From the NCBI RefSeq assembly GCF_007752135.1, contig NZ_CP036298.1, forward strand, positions 682,001 through 746,000: 64,000 nucleotides of DNA, in the 5' to 3' direction. The notes beneath the pieces were generated by a model. It saw only the letters and a list, made by a program, of their open reading frames with translations, ran no database searches and was not told the DNA's origin. The first letter of the stretch is position 1; every line of letters begins with the position of its first letter. The stretch is from Aureliella helgolandensis. GTDB lineage: Bacteria > Planctomycetota > Planctomycetia > Pirellulales > Pirellulaceae. A program made the translations under genes and the position numbers. Of this stretch, positions 1 to 6,601 are shown in pieces.

Positions 1-354
1 ACCAGACGCCGTTGGGACCGCTGCAACAGAGATTTCCGAGCTGTGCGAGCACGAGTGCGGAGACCAATAGGAACCAAATTCAGCCTCCGTCCCGTCCAAA
101 TTCCAGCGAAGGACATGAGGCTCACCAGTCTTGATTTCTAATGTGTATACCAAGGCAGCCGAGGGATCGGTGCGTAGCACGCAATGGATATCGACGCAGC
201 CTGCGGGCGTGTTTGCTTCAAATCTTGGGTGAGTATATTGTTCAATCCTAAGCTGCTCTTCGAGAGATTTATATCGGCCAAGCAGATAAGAATACCCCAA
301 GAGACAAGCGACAAACGCCGTAAACAGAAAGATGGTTCCCAGGTTGGATTTCAC
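1..354 (-). CDS. Cassette-encoded protein with one N-terminal membrane anchor, 3' end outside the window
   Basis: This frame stays open from a GTG at 354 to the window edge (118 codons) and has no recognisable family. Residues about 5-24 form one hydrophobic segment (…FLFTAFVACLLGYSYLLG), so it is probably a signal anchor or uncleaved signal peptide. A charged stretch (RYKSLEEQLRIEQ) and a mixed extracytoplasmic-looking region follow. It lies about 35 bases after the crossover end of attC-1 (389-477), the expected place for the next cassette gene. The GTG is the first reasonable start after the attC. The function is unknown. Confidence 0.6.
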   Translation of the reverse strand, partial: MKSNLGTIFLFTAFVACLLGYSYLLGRYKSLEEQLRIEQYTHPRFEANTPAGCVDIHCVLRTDPSAALVYTLEIKTGEPHVLRWNLDGTEAEFGSYWSPHSCSHSSEISVAAVPTASG

Positions 355-388
355 GTGAGCATGCAATGTTTTCGGGAATCCATATGAG

Positions 389-477
389 GACGAACGACGG
401 CGTTCAGCGAGCCGCCGTAGTTGATTGTTTAGTACGCTAGACCTGCTCGGCGGCTTCGTTGCAACGCATGGTTCTGT
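389..477 (-). repeat. attC site 1
   Basis: This imperfect palindrome has inner arms AGCCGCCG / CGGCGGCT around a 30-base spacer and outer cores AAC (393-395) and GTT (471-473). It follows the stop of the 482-1072 gene and precedes the partial gene at the left edge. Confidence 0.8.
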
Positions 478-481
478 CCCG

Positions 482-1072
482 TCAGTCCGCTAGTGGCCGA
501 CACCGCTGGATGTAGCCGGACGGTATCTCACGCCACCATTGGCTGCGCCAAACGCCGATTTGCTCATACGGGGCTGTCGGCTGAAGTTCACATAGCCTAG
601 CGTCTTTCAGCACCCAGTCCAATTCGTAGCCAATCAAAATCGTTGCGTTCCGTCGGTAAATGCAGGACAAGGTAGTGTGCCAGTAATAGTCCGTTCCCAT
701 TTCGGGATGCTCAAAGTTAAGGATCGCGCGCCAAAGCTCAGCTCCGGCCAATGTGAAGTCGAATTGACCAACAAGCGGTAATCCATCGGTTGGGCCCCGT
801 CCGTGACGTGAAGCGATGTAAGTGGCAATTGAGCGCTGGATCGAAAGATCGATCACGTAGGTAAGGCCACGACGACATAACGATCGAATGGCCTCAGCAC
901 ATTCGGCCAAAGACGGAAGCAGCAGCTCCGTGTGGTCGAGTAATTTGATTGCATGCCGGGGGGCAGCCTCAAAGGGGCGACCTTCGTAATGGATCAGGTG
1001 AAGCATGACGTATTCAGCCATGCTAATACGGAATTCAGTTAGCGTACGCTGAATCGATTCAACATTTCCCAA
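482..1072 (-). CDS. Hypothetical cassette protein, 196 aa
   Basis: I do not recognise a family. The 196-residue product is soluble-looking, with no signal peptide or membrane segment. It has a helical N-terminal half with leucine-rich and charged stretches, and a Trp/Tyr-rich C-terminal third (DYYWHTT, WRSQWWREI). The TTG at 1072 is the first start after an in-frame TAA at 1085-1087. The ATG at 1021 (MAEYVM…) is the alternative and would lose 17 residues. The gene sits between attC-1 and attC-2, so it is the cargo of a single cassette. Its stop lies 5 bases from the R'' core of attC-1. Expression would come from a promoter in an upstream cassette (see 1204-1593) or from distant Pc. Confidence 0.7.
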   Translation of the reverse strand: MGNVESIQRTLTEFRISMAEYVMLHLIHYEGRPFEAAPRHAIKLLDHTELLLPSLAECAEAIRSLCRRGLTYVIDLSIQRSIATYIASRHGRGPTDGLPLVGQFDFTLAGAELWRAILNFEHPEMGTDYYWHTTLSCIYRRNATILIGYELDWVLKDARLCELQPTAPYEQIGVWRSQWWREIPSGYIQRCRPLAD

Positions 1073-1113
1073 TTGGTGAGCGGCTTATGCATTGCCGCAA
1101 TGTGCATTTAGGG

Positions 1114-1204
1114 ACAGAACGGTGCCGATCACTCCGTCGGCGAGGTTGATTTGGTGGTAAATCTGGCTAAATGTCGCCGACTGCCGTGCATCGGCTTGTT
1201 CTCG
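1114..1204 (-). repeat. attC site 2
   Basis: The arms GTGCCGATCACTCCGTCGGC and GCCGACTGCCGTGCATCGGC are complementary with extrahelical bases. The outer cores are AAC at 1118-1120 and GTT at 1198-1200. It closes ORF-less cassette copy A. Confidence 0.85.
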
Positions 1205-1593
1205 GGCCTGGATCGCTAGGGCCAGGAGTTTCGGTCCGACCGTGCTCATTATAGCAAACGTGATTTAGGATCAATCAGGACCGCCTGGAATTGCATCGAG
1301 TCATCCGGGCGAGTCTGGGCAATCCTGCAGGGCTGCGACCGGACCTTCCCTGACCGAACGAATTAGCACCTGCATGGAGCGTCGATGGTTTTAGTACGGT
1401 TGGACTTTCCCGAAGCAATCGCATTCGAGCGGATGGGAAAAGTGCTTCCATTGCCCAAAGACTGCTTGAGCTTCGTTCAGTCTTCCTGGCTAGCATGTCC
1501 GTCTGGCAATACGTTTTCACGCCTAGACTTCGTTCCTCTCGGTGACTACTAGGCAACCGAAATAGACTCAATGTCCGAGCCTCACATTGAATC
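1204..1593 (-). repeat. ORF-less cassette, copy A of a diverged tandem pair
   Basis: This stretch of about 390 bases between attC-2 and attC-3 has no convincing ORF. It aligns along most of its length with copy B (1685-2051). Shared blocks include GTCTGGCAAT.CGTTTTCACG, CTGGAATTGCAT and CTAGACTTCGTTC. On the minus strand a perfect TATAAT box lies at about 1246-1251, after the block TTTGC, and faces the 482-1072 gene. The -35 region is weak. It may be a promoter or RNA cassette rather than a protein cassette. Short open frames here are not conserved in copy B. Confidence 0.6.
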
Positions 1594-1684
1594 CGAGAAC
1601 GGCAGTGTTCACGGTGTTCCGGGAGTTGATTCGTTGTGCAAAGTGAAGCGGCCACCGGAACTGCCGTGCAACACTTTGTTCTCG
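1594..1684 (-). repeat. attC site 3
   Basis: The arms at 1601-1622 and 1651-1677 pair through GTGTT-CACGG / CCGTGCAACAC and GTTCCGG / CCGGAAC. The outer cores are AAC at 1598-1600 and GTT at 1678-1680. It separates the two copies of the duplicated cassette. Confidence 0.85.
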
Positions 1685-2051
1685 GTTCTGAATTGTTGGG
1701 GCCAGGAGCTTGGATGCACCAACATCAGTATAGCAAAGGTGGCTTATGATCGCACAGGACTGCCTGGAATTGCATGTACCTGCTTGGCGAGTGTGGCGTT
1801 CTAACGAGCGAGATCCCCTGACCGAATGACCCAGCGTCGAGCTGGATTCTCCATCGCTTCCATCCAGCTGGACTACCGCGAAGCGAGTGCATTCATGCGT
1901 TTCCCAATGTTGCATCTATTGCCCAACGATCTACTCGTCAGCCTGGGCTGTCAAGTCCGTCTGGCAATGCGTTTTCACGTCTAGACTTCGTTCCCCTCCG
2001 TGGCCACTGGGCAACCGAAATAGGATCAATACCCGAGCATCTAAGTGCATC
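1685..2051 (-). repeat. ORF-less cassette, copy B of a diverged tandem pair
   Basis: This is the diverged homologue of copy A (1204-1593), bounded by attC-3 and attC-4. The block corresponding to the copy A TATAAT box reads TATACT here. Substitutions and small indels are spread over the unit, and no reading frame is shared with copy A, which argues against a protein product. The two copies carry clearly different attC sites, so the duplication is not recent. Confidence 0.6.
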
Positions 2052-2141
2052 CGAGAACGTTACCCGTCACCGAGGACGGACGATTGATTTTCCATTTGTG
2101 AAACCGCGCAAGCCGTCCTTCGGTGCACGGGATGGTTACCC
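2052..2141 (-). repeat. attC site 4
   Basis: The arms CCCGTCACCGAGGACGG and CCGTCCTTCGGTGCACGGG are complementary. The outer cores are AAC at 2056-2058 and GTT at 2135-2137. The TAA stop of the 2136-2612 gene is built into the R'' core. Confidence 0.9.
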
Positions 2142-2612
2142 GTCGCCTTGGATTGCGAACAGTGGAACAAGTGAGCTGAACAACTTCAGCGGAAATTCTG
2201 TTGCGATATCTCGAGGACCGTTCCAGTGCACAAGCAGCAGGTTATTACCCCCAATCCGAGCATAAGCACGCGCCATCCAAATTCGGTCAGCACCGATCGT
2301 CAACACGGATTGGATACAAGCGACGCCATGGAAGTCAACGTCAATCGCCGGTTCGTAAGATTCAGACGAAACCTCGGAACGGGGGCGAACACATCTGTCC
2401 GTGAAATCACGCAGTTCACGTTCGAGTGAATCTTTGCTGGCAGTTGCCGACTGTCGGAGCGGAAAAAGTCCAGCCAGAACGTCAGTCTCGTGATGCGTTA
2501 CGCAGATCGTACAATCGTCGTCCATCAGTTCATGCGTCGCGTTTGGCGGGATGCAGAATGATGCTACGCGTGGATATTCGACGGTCAACCAATTGGCGTG
2601 AGCGTTGGTCAT
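2136..2612 (-). CDS. Hypothetical cassette protein, 158 aa
   Basis: The family is unrecognised. The product is soluble with no signal peptide. An acidic, Cys-containing motif (ELMDDDCTICVTHHETD) falls near residue 30. A C-terminal part of alternating hydrophobic strands ends in a helix (FPLKLFSSLVPLFAIQ). This plan loosely resembles small alpha/beta immunity or DcrB-like proteins, but that is a guess. The ATG at 2612 lies 30 bases after the attC-5 core, and the TAA stop overlaps attC-4, so the gene fills its cassette almost exactly. Confidence 0.7.
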   Translation of the reverse strand: MTNAHANWLTVEYPRVASFCIPPNATHELMDDDCTICVTHHETDVLAGLFPLRQSATASKDSLERELRDFTDRCVRPRSEVSSESYEPAIDVDFHGVACIQSVLTIGADRIWMARAYARIGGNNLLLVHWNGPRDIATEFPLKLFSSLVPLFAIQGDG

Positions 2613-2640
2613 GGATGTGAATTCAAACGGTCTTCAGTCG

Positions 2641-2729
2641 GGTAAACGCTTGCAATCACCTCGCCGCCGGGGTTCAATTTTTAGCACTCAGGACTCGATC
2701 GGCGGCTGGGGTGCATTGCTTTGTTGAAG
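2641..2729 (-). repeat. attC site 5
   Basis: The arms GCAATCACCTCGCCGCC and GGCGGCTGGGGTGCATTGC pair with extrahelical bases. The outer cores are AAC at 2645-2647 and GTT at 2723-2725. The cassette start GTTTACCCGACTGAA resembles those at attC-12, attC-13 and attI. Confidence 0.9.
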
Positions 2730-2887
2730 TGGGCTGCCGCGTCACGAGTGGCTTAGGAGGTTACCAAGTTTTTCGGTAGCAGGTCAGCCGACAATTAGAG
2801 CAGTGTAGCACCTTTGGTTTTGCCAGTGCGCACCGCTAGCCCTACAATTAGAGAGTATTTTTGAATCCAGTGTCAAGGTGCGAGGCA

Positions 2888-4096
2888 TCATGCAGGGGTA
2901 CCAACCAAGGTAGAAGAGGGCTGTAGTAGTGGCGGCGGACTTCGGGCTGAACGCCAGTAGGGACGCGATTCACGTTCGATGATCAGCTGCTTCCCGCATA
3001 TCGGGCAACAGTTGAGGCTCGGGTCGAGCCCCAGTTGTTCCAGCAATTCAGTCATGCCTACAGGACCACTGGACAGGTCCGGAGGAGTTGAGCCTAACGC
3101 AGTGAAGGCTTCAGCCAGATGGCTATGCTGGTTGCCGGCATACAATCCATAGCCGCGGACCGTCTGCATCCTACGCGGTGGCATATGCTCCAGGAAGCGG
3201 TGCAGGAATTCGGTGGTGTCCAGAGGCATCACTCCTTGCCGCGTGCGATCAGCGTTGGCCTTAGCTGATACGCGGTAGCGAAACCGCACTTTTCCCTCAG
3301 TGCACGAGATGAGCCGATGGCTCCCAATCGGCCCGCCCCGCAAGTACCGAGCCAGGTAGCGTGCTACGCCCTGTCCATGCTTGTAGCGATCAAATACTTT
3401 GACGTTCCAGGGGACCCGTCCCAAACGATTGAGTTGACCAATCCAGTAACTGGCCGTTGTCGTGGGTGGGATCTCCAGCTTGCCTTGCTGGATCGCCCGC
3501 ATCGTAAACTCTCGGAACTTGCCGCGGAAGACGATCATCACGACCTTCCGTGGCAGCAAGCAGTTCTTAATAGCAGGCTTCCAATGATTGCTGGAATCGA
3601 GCCCCCCGGCGGTAACCAGTACATGTAGATGCACGTGCGCGGCCAGTGTTTGACTCCAAGTGTGCAGTGCGGCGAGCAATCCGACTCGGGCCCCACAGTA
3701 CTTGGGATCGGCTAGGAGTTCTCTCAACGTTTGGGATGCGGCAGCAAACAAGATACTTGCCAAGGTCTTTTTGTTGTATCGCCACAGGTCTAGCAGTTCA
3801 TGTGGTATCGTGAATACGACGTGATGATGCGGGCAAGGGAGCAAGCGGGTGTCCCATCGCAGCATCCAACGCTCGCGTTCCAGTCCGCTGCAGACTTTGC
3901 AGCACCTGTGTCTACACGAGTTGTAAGCGATAGAGGAGACGTGACCATCTGGGCAACGTGTGACGTGAATACCCAGTTTCGAGGTGCGGCAATCACGCAA
4001 GCGAACGCCCGCCCTCCACATGTCTCTAGAGAGAGGTCGCGTCGCTTTAAGTGCGGCGAAGTGCTCTTGAAAAAGGCCTTGAATTGTGATGCCCAT
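2888..4096 (-). CDS. IS91-family (Y2 HUH) transposase, 402 aa
   Basis: This is a rolling-circle-type transposase. It has an N-terminal zinc-binding Cys cluster (CRHRCCKVC, residues about 61-69). The HUH motif is in AAHVHLHVL (H156-L-H158), and the tyrosine motif is RYLARYLRGGP (Y247 and Y251). A C-terminal zinc-like pair follows (CCPICGKQL). The length matches complete IS91/IS801-type transposases, and no frameshift is seen. It occupies the whole interval between attC-5 and attC-6. Either the element inserted into a cassette whose gene is now lost, or the element is itself the cargo. I could not define the element ends with confidence. Confidence 0.85.
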   Translation of the reverse strand: MGITIQGLFQEHFAALKATRPLSRDMWRAGVRLRDCRTSKLGIHVTRCPDGHVSSIAYNSCRHRCCKVCSGLERERWMLRWDTRLLPCPHHHVVFTIPHELLDLWRYNKKTLASILFAAASQTLRELLADPKYCGARVGLLAALHTWSQTLAAHVHLHVLVTAGGLDSSNHWKPAIKNCLLPRKVVMIVFRGKFREFTMRAIQQGKLEIPPTTTASYWIGQLNRLGRVPWNVKVFDRYKHGQGVARYLARYLRGGPIGSHRLISCTEGKVRFRYRVSAKANADRTRQGVMPLDTTEFLHRFLEHMPPRRMQTVRGYGLYAGNQHSHLAEAFTALGSTPPDLSSGPVGMTELLEQLGLDPSLNCCPICGKQLIIERESRPYWRSARSPPPLLQPSSTLVGTPA

Positions 4097-4142
4097 TGAA
4101 TCACACTTTACAATTGAGTGCGCCGAAGCTTCCCCCAGGCCA

Positions 4143-4232
4143 GTTCAACGCCTGCCGTAACCGGGCACGAACGGAAGGCTTTGATTTCAGTTGCCGCGTG
4201 ATTGAGTGCTCCGGTACACGGCTTGGTTATTT
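4143..4232 (-). repeat. attC site 6
   Basis: The arms CTGCCGTAACCGGGCAC and GTGCTCCGGTACACGGC pair. The outer cores are AAC at 4147-4149 and GTT at 4226-4228. It overlaps the stop codon of the 4227-4733 gene. Confidence 0.85.
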
Positions 4233-4733
4233 GGCTGCAGCGGGGAGACGTTCGACCCACCAAACGCACTCTACTGGAATCACAAGCATACCGTAATTCA
4301 CGGCGTCGTACATCTCATTTGGCACCCAGCCATAGAGACGGGTTAGTTTGTCTGTCGGTTCGTACGCAAACCACGAATCCCACCCGGGAATATCGCAGTC
4401 GTTGAAAAACCCGCGTGATGGCTCTGTGGCCGCAGCACACGAATCTGTGTCGAAGTCCGTGCAGTAAACGCGACCGAGCTTGAGGCAAGCATCAAGTTCA
4501 GGAAGAGCGAGTCCTGTTGCTTCGATGATCTGTTGGCGTTGTTTGCAGATGAAACTAACGGCGGTCGGTAACAGTTCTTGGTGATCGTGGATGGCATAGA
4601 GTTGCGTAAGTGGGGCATCACTGGCAACCAACTCGGGGCGAAGTGCCGCAGTACGCATCGTGAATCCAGCACTCAGTTGTTGCGTACACCACGCGGCAGT
4701 TTGGCGAAGATGTAACGATGTGCGCTCATCCAT
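4227..4733 (-). CDS. Hypothetical cassette protein, 168 aa
   Basis: The family is unrecognised. The product is soluble and moderately acidic, with a helical N-terminal half. The C-terminal half is Trp/Tyr-rich (GWDSWFAYEPTD, ECVWWVERL) and recalls the aromatic C-termini of the cassette proteins at 482 and 17398. The frame is open to an ATG at 4757, but that codon is inside attC-7, upstream of the recombination point. It would change with each new upstream cassette, so I take the ATG at 4733 (MDERTSL…). The TAA stop is inside attC-6. Confidence 0.7.
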   Translation of the reverse strand: MDERTSLHLRQTAAWCTQQLSAGFTMRTAALRPELVASDAPLTQLYAIHDHQELLPTAVSFICKQRQQIIEATGLALPELDACLKLGRVYCTDFDTDSCAAATEPSRGFFNDCDIPGWDSWFAYEPTDKLTRLYGWVPNEMYDAVNYGMLVIPVECVWWVERLPAAAK

Positions 4734-4742
4734 GTCTTTGCC

Positions 4743-4833
4743 AAATAACGTTGGCATTCACGCCGTTCCGGGACGTGACAGATTGTGTAAAGTTGAGCCG
4801 CCTCCGGAACTGGCGTGCAATGCGTGGTTCCTC
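4743..4833 (-). repeat. attC site 7
   Basis: The arms GCATTCACGCCGTTCCGG and CCGGAACTGGCGTGCAATGC pair nearly perfectly. The outer cores are AAC at 4747-4749 and GTT at 4827-4829. Confidence 0.9.
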
Positions 4834-4910
4834 GACATTCGGACCCGCCATGCGTATTTGGAGTAGTCGATTTTCAAGTCGTCAGTTAGCGTGCGATGGT
4901 TCGGAAAACG

Positions 4911-5222
4911 TCACTGGAAGCCGCCGTTAATATACATTATGGGGATGTGTGCAAGGGAAGCCAACATCAGTGCGAATAACGTGTTGCTAGCGAGTGCTCG
5001 CTCCCAGATCCAATTCGTTCGTGGGACCGAAATTGTTAGAACGACGGAGAGGATTGGAGCAAATAGAGCGAATGCATACCACCAGGCGGTCAGTTCAATT
5101 CCGTTGACATCAAACGCATTGCGACGAGCAACCCATACGCCAAACGGATTGGCCGCGGTAAGAAAGACGCCAAAGAACATTGTTGTAGTCCATCGAATCG
5201 TCGCGTCAGGAGAGGGATACAT
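4911..5222 (-). CDS. Small cassette membrane protein with three predicted helices, 103 aa
   Basis: Three hydrophobic stretches are visible at residues about 13-31 (TTMFFGVFLTAANPFGVW), 45-65 (AWWYAFALFAPILSVVLTI) and 78-96 (ASNTLFALMLASLAHIPIM). No known family is recognised. The open frame extends upstream through attC-8 to 5450, but those codons are recombination-site sequence and are not credible protein. The ATG at 5222, about 40 bases after the attC-8 core, is the first start beyond it. The gene probably encodes an inner-membrane protein of unknown role. Confidence 0.6.
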   Translation of the reverse strand: MYPSPDATIRWTTTMFFGVFLTAANPFGVWVARRNAFDVNGIELTAWWYAFALFAPILSVVLTISVPRTNWIWERALASNTLFALMLASLAHIPIMYINGGFQ

Positions 5223-5260
5223 TAGATGATCCGCGTAGGATCTGTTGGTGTTACTGAGCC

Positions 5261-5351
5261 GAGGAACGATTGCGTTGACTGCGGTCGCCGGGCTACGGTG
5301 GTTTGTAAAGTATGACTGGCTCGGCGACTCCAGTCCAACGCGTGGTTCTGC
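5261..5351 (-). repeat. attC site 8
   Basis: The arms GCGTTGACTGCGGTCGCCG and CGGCGACTCCAGTCCAACGC pair. The outer cores are AAC at 5265-5267 and GTT at 5345-5347. Confidence 0.9.
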
Positions 5352-5364
5352 CGATTGCTGTGTA

Positions 5365-5817
5365 TTATCTGGAAACTTTGTTAGTCTCGAAGCGGACGGT
5401 TGTGTATTTAACCGTTCTTGTCTTTTGCTCAGGCACCATATTAGTAACAACGTAGTCTACGATCTTTTCCCGCTGCTCAGGTACGTGCCGCGCGACAGTA
5501 TACTCCTTTTTCTCGCCAGTCTCTGGATCAAATTTTGACCGGATCTCTCGAACCAAAGTCATTTGCGTGTAGCTAACCGTTTTGGAATGCTGTTCGCGAA
5601 CGGGACGCATAACAAGGTAGTTAACGTCCATCGAATGTGTTTCACGTATCGGACGTGTGACATTGTAAGTCCTGCCCTGGTCTCCATCTGGATCTGACGT
5701 TCTGGCGAGCGTGGTCGCATTTGGTTCTGATGTGGTTCGATTACACCAGCCCACAATCGCCAATGCTAGTATCGACATTGCAGTTATTGAGAAGGCAGCT
5801 CTAAGTTTCAGTTTCAT
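5365..5817 (-). CDS. YTV-motif exported protein, 150 aa
   Basis: An N-terminal signal peptide or anchor (residues about 6-25, AAFSITAMSILALAIVGWC) precedes several imperfect repeats. These follow the pattern Y-T/V-x-x-x-P-V-x-E-x-x-x-K/T-x-V-x-Y. Examples are YLVMRPVREQHSKTVSY, YTVARHVPEQREKIVDY and the following VVTNMVPEQKTRTVKY. This matches the planctomycete YTV repeat family, whose role is unknown but which is usually exported. It is the sole cargo of its cassette, between attC-8 and attC-9. A planctomycete-restricted family inside a cassette suggests that cassettes are assembled from local gene pools. Confidence 0.8.
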   Translation of the reverse strand: MKLKLRAAFSITAMSILALAIVGWCNRTTSEPNATTLARTSDPDGDQGRTYNVTRPIRETHSMDVNYLVMRPVREQHSKTVSYTQMTLVREIRSKFDPETGEKKEYTVARHVPEQREKIVDYVVTNMVPEQKTRTVKYTTVRFETNKVSR

Positions 5818-5920
5818 CCTAGCACTCCGTATGTGAATAGTTGATCACTTCTTGGTTAGATCGTCATTTCGGGTCGTTATCCATTAAAGCCATTCGCGTC
5901 GGATCGTCGCATCTTGGAAG

Positions 5921-6011
5921 GCAGAACGGCACGGATCACGCGGTCGCCGCGCAAGATCCTCAACTTCAAAAACGACGACTCGGCGACTCGTCGTGCATCC
6001 GATTGTTATTT
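5921..6011 (-). repeat. attC site 9
   Basis: The arms CGGATCACGCGGTCGCCG and CGGCGACTCGTCGTGCATCCG pair. The outer cores are AAC at 5925-5927 and GTT at 6005-6007. The stop of the VOC gene is embedded in R''. Confidence 0.9.
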
Positions 6012-6437
6012 GGCGTCTTCTGTGTTGCCAGTACGGTCTGTCTTGCGGTATTCGCCCACGATCTTCGCTTCACGGTTTACTGGCGTTACCAATTCAACAG
6101 TGTGGCCATCGAGATCCTTGACGACAGCACGGCGTCCCCATTCGGTGTCAGTTGGTTCCGTGACAATTGCAGCATCGATCTCACGAAGCAGATCAATGAC
6201 GCCGTTAACATCGTCAACGTTAAACCCAATTCGCGTGTTGGTTGTGACGTCATTGACGTCTCGTTGTGGGTAGATTTCAAACACGAACCCACAAATGTCT
6301 GACGCAAAATGTTCCGGTCCTTTGCCGTGCGAATGTCGATCAAACAGCATGCCCATCTGCTGGTAGAATCTCACCGCACGATCGATGTCTGGCGATCGAA
6401 TCACGAGTAAGTTTGCGACGGGCGGTGCAGCGAACAT
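6006..6437 (-). CDS. VOC-superfamily (glyoxalase/bleomycin resistance-like) protein, 143 aa
   Basis: This is a single VOC-fold chain. An N-terminal beta strand and helix (NLLVIRSPDIDRAVRFYQQM) is followed by a possible metal or ligand His in GPEHFAS and a Glu in FVFEIYP. The second module ends with DLDGHTVELVTP, whose Glu is a usual metal ligand. The length is typical for single-domain members, which dimerise to form the site. The substrate cannot be read from the sequence; glyoxalase, dioxygenase-like and antibiotic-binding members all share this layout. It is a complete cassette between attC-9 and attC-10 with its TAA in the R'' core. VOC proteins are a frequent class of integron cargo. Confidence 0.85.
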   Translation of the reverse strand: MFAAPPVANLLVIRSPDIDRAVRFYQQMGMLFDRHSHGKGPEHFASDICGFVFEIYPQRDVNDVTTNTRIGFNVDDVNGVIDLLREIDAAIVTEPTDTEWGRRAVVKDLDGHTVELVTPVNREAKIVGEYRKTDRTGNTEDAK

Positions 6438-6446
6438 TCTTCATCC

Positions 6447-6536
6447 AAATAACGGCCGCCGTAACCGGGGACGGCAGTTTGATCTATCCATTTGTAATCG
6501 CGCGATGCCGTCCTCCGGTTCACGGCATGGTTCGCC
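6447..6536 (-). repeat. attC site 10
   Basis: The arms GCCGTAACCGGGGACGGC and GCCGTCCTCCGGTTCACGGC pair. The outer cores are AAC at 6451-6453 and GTT at 6530-6532. Confidence 0.9.
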
Positions 6537-6601
6537 GCGGTATCTCATTACAGGATGGTGTCAGCAAAGCCGGTCGACTGCACATAGCTTAGTCTACCCA
6601 A

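Noticed and set aside
1085-1249. A 54-codon minus-strand frame ending just before the 482-1072 gene
   Set aside because: It runs straight through attC-2, whose sequence is a recombination palindrome, and it is not preserved in the homologous copy B.
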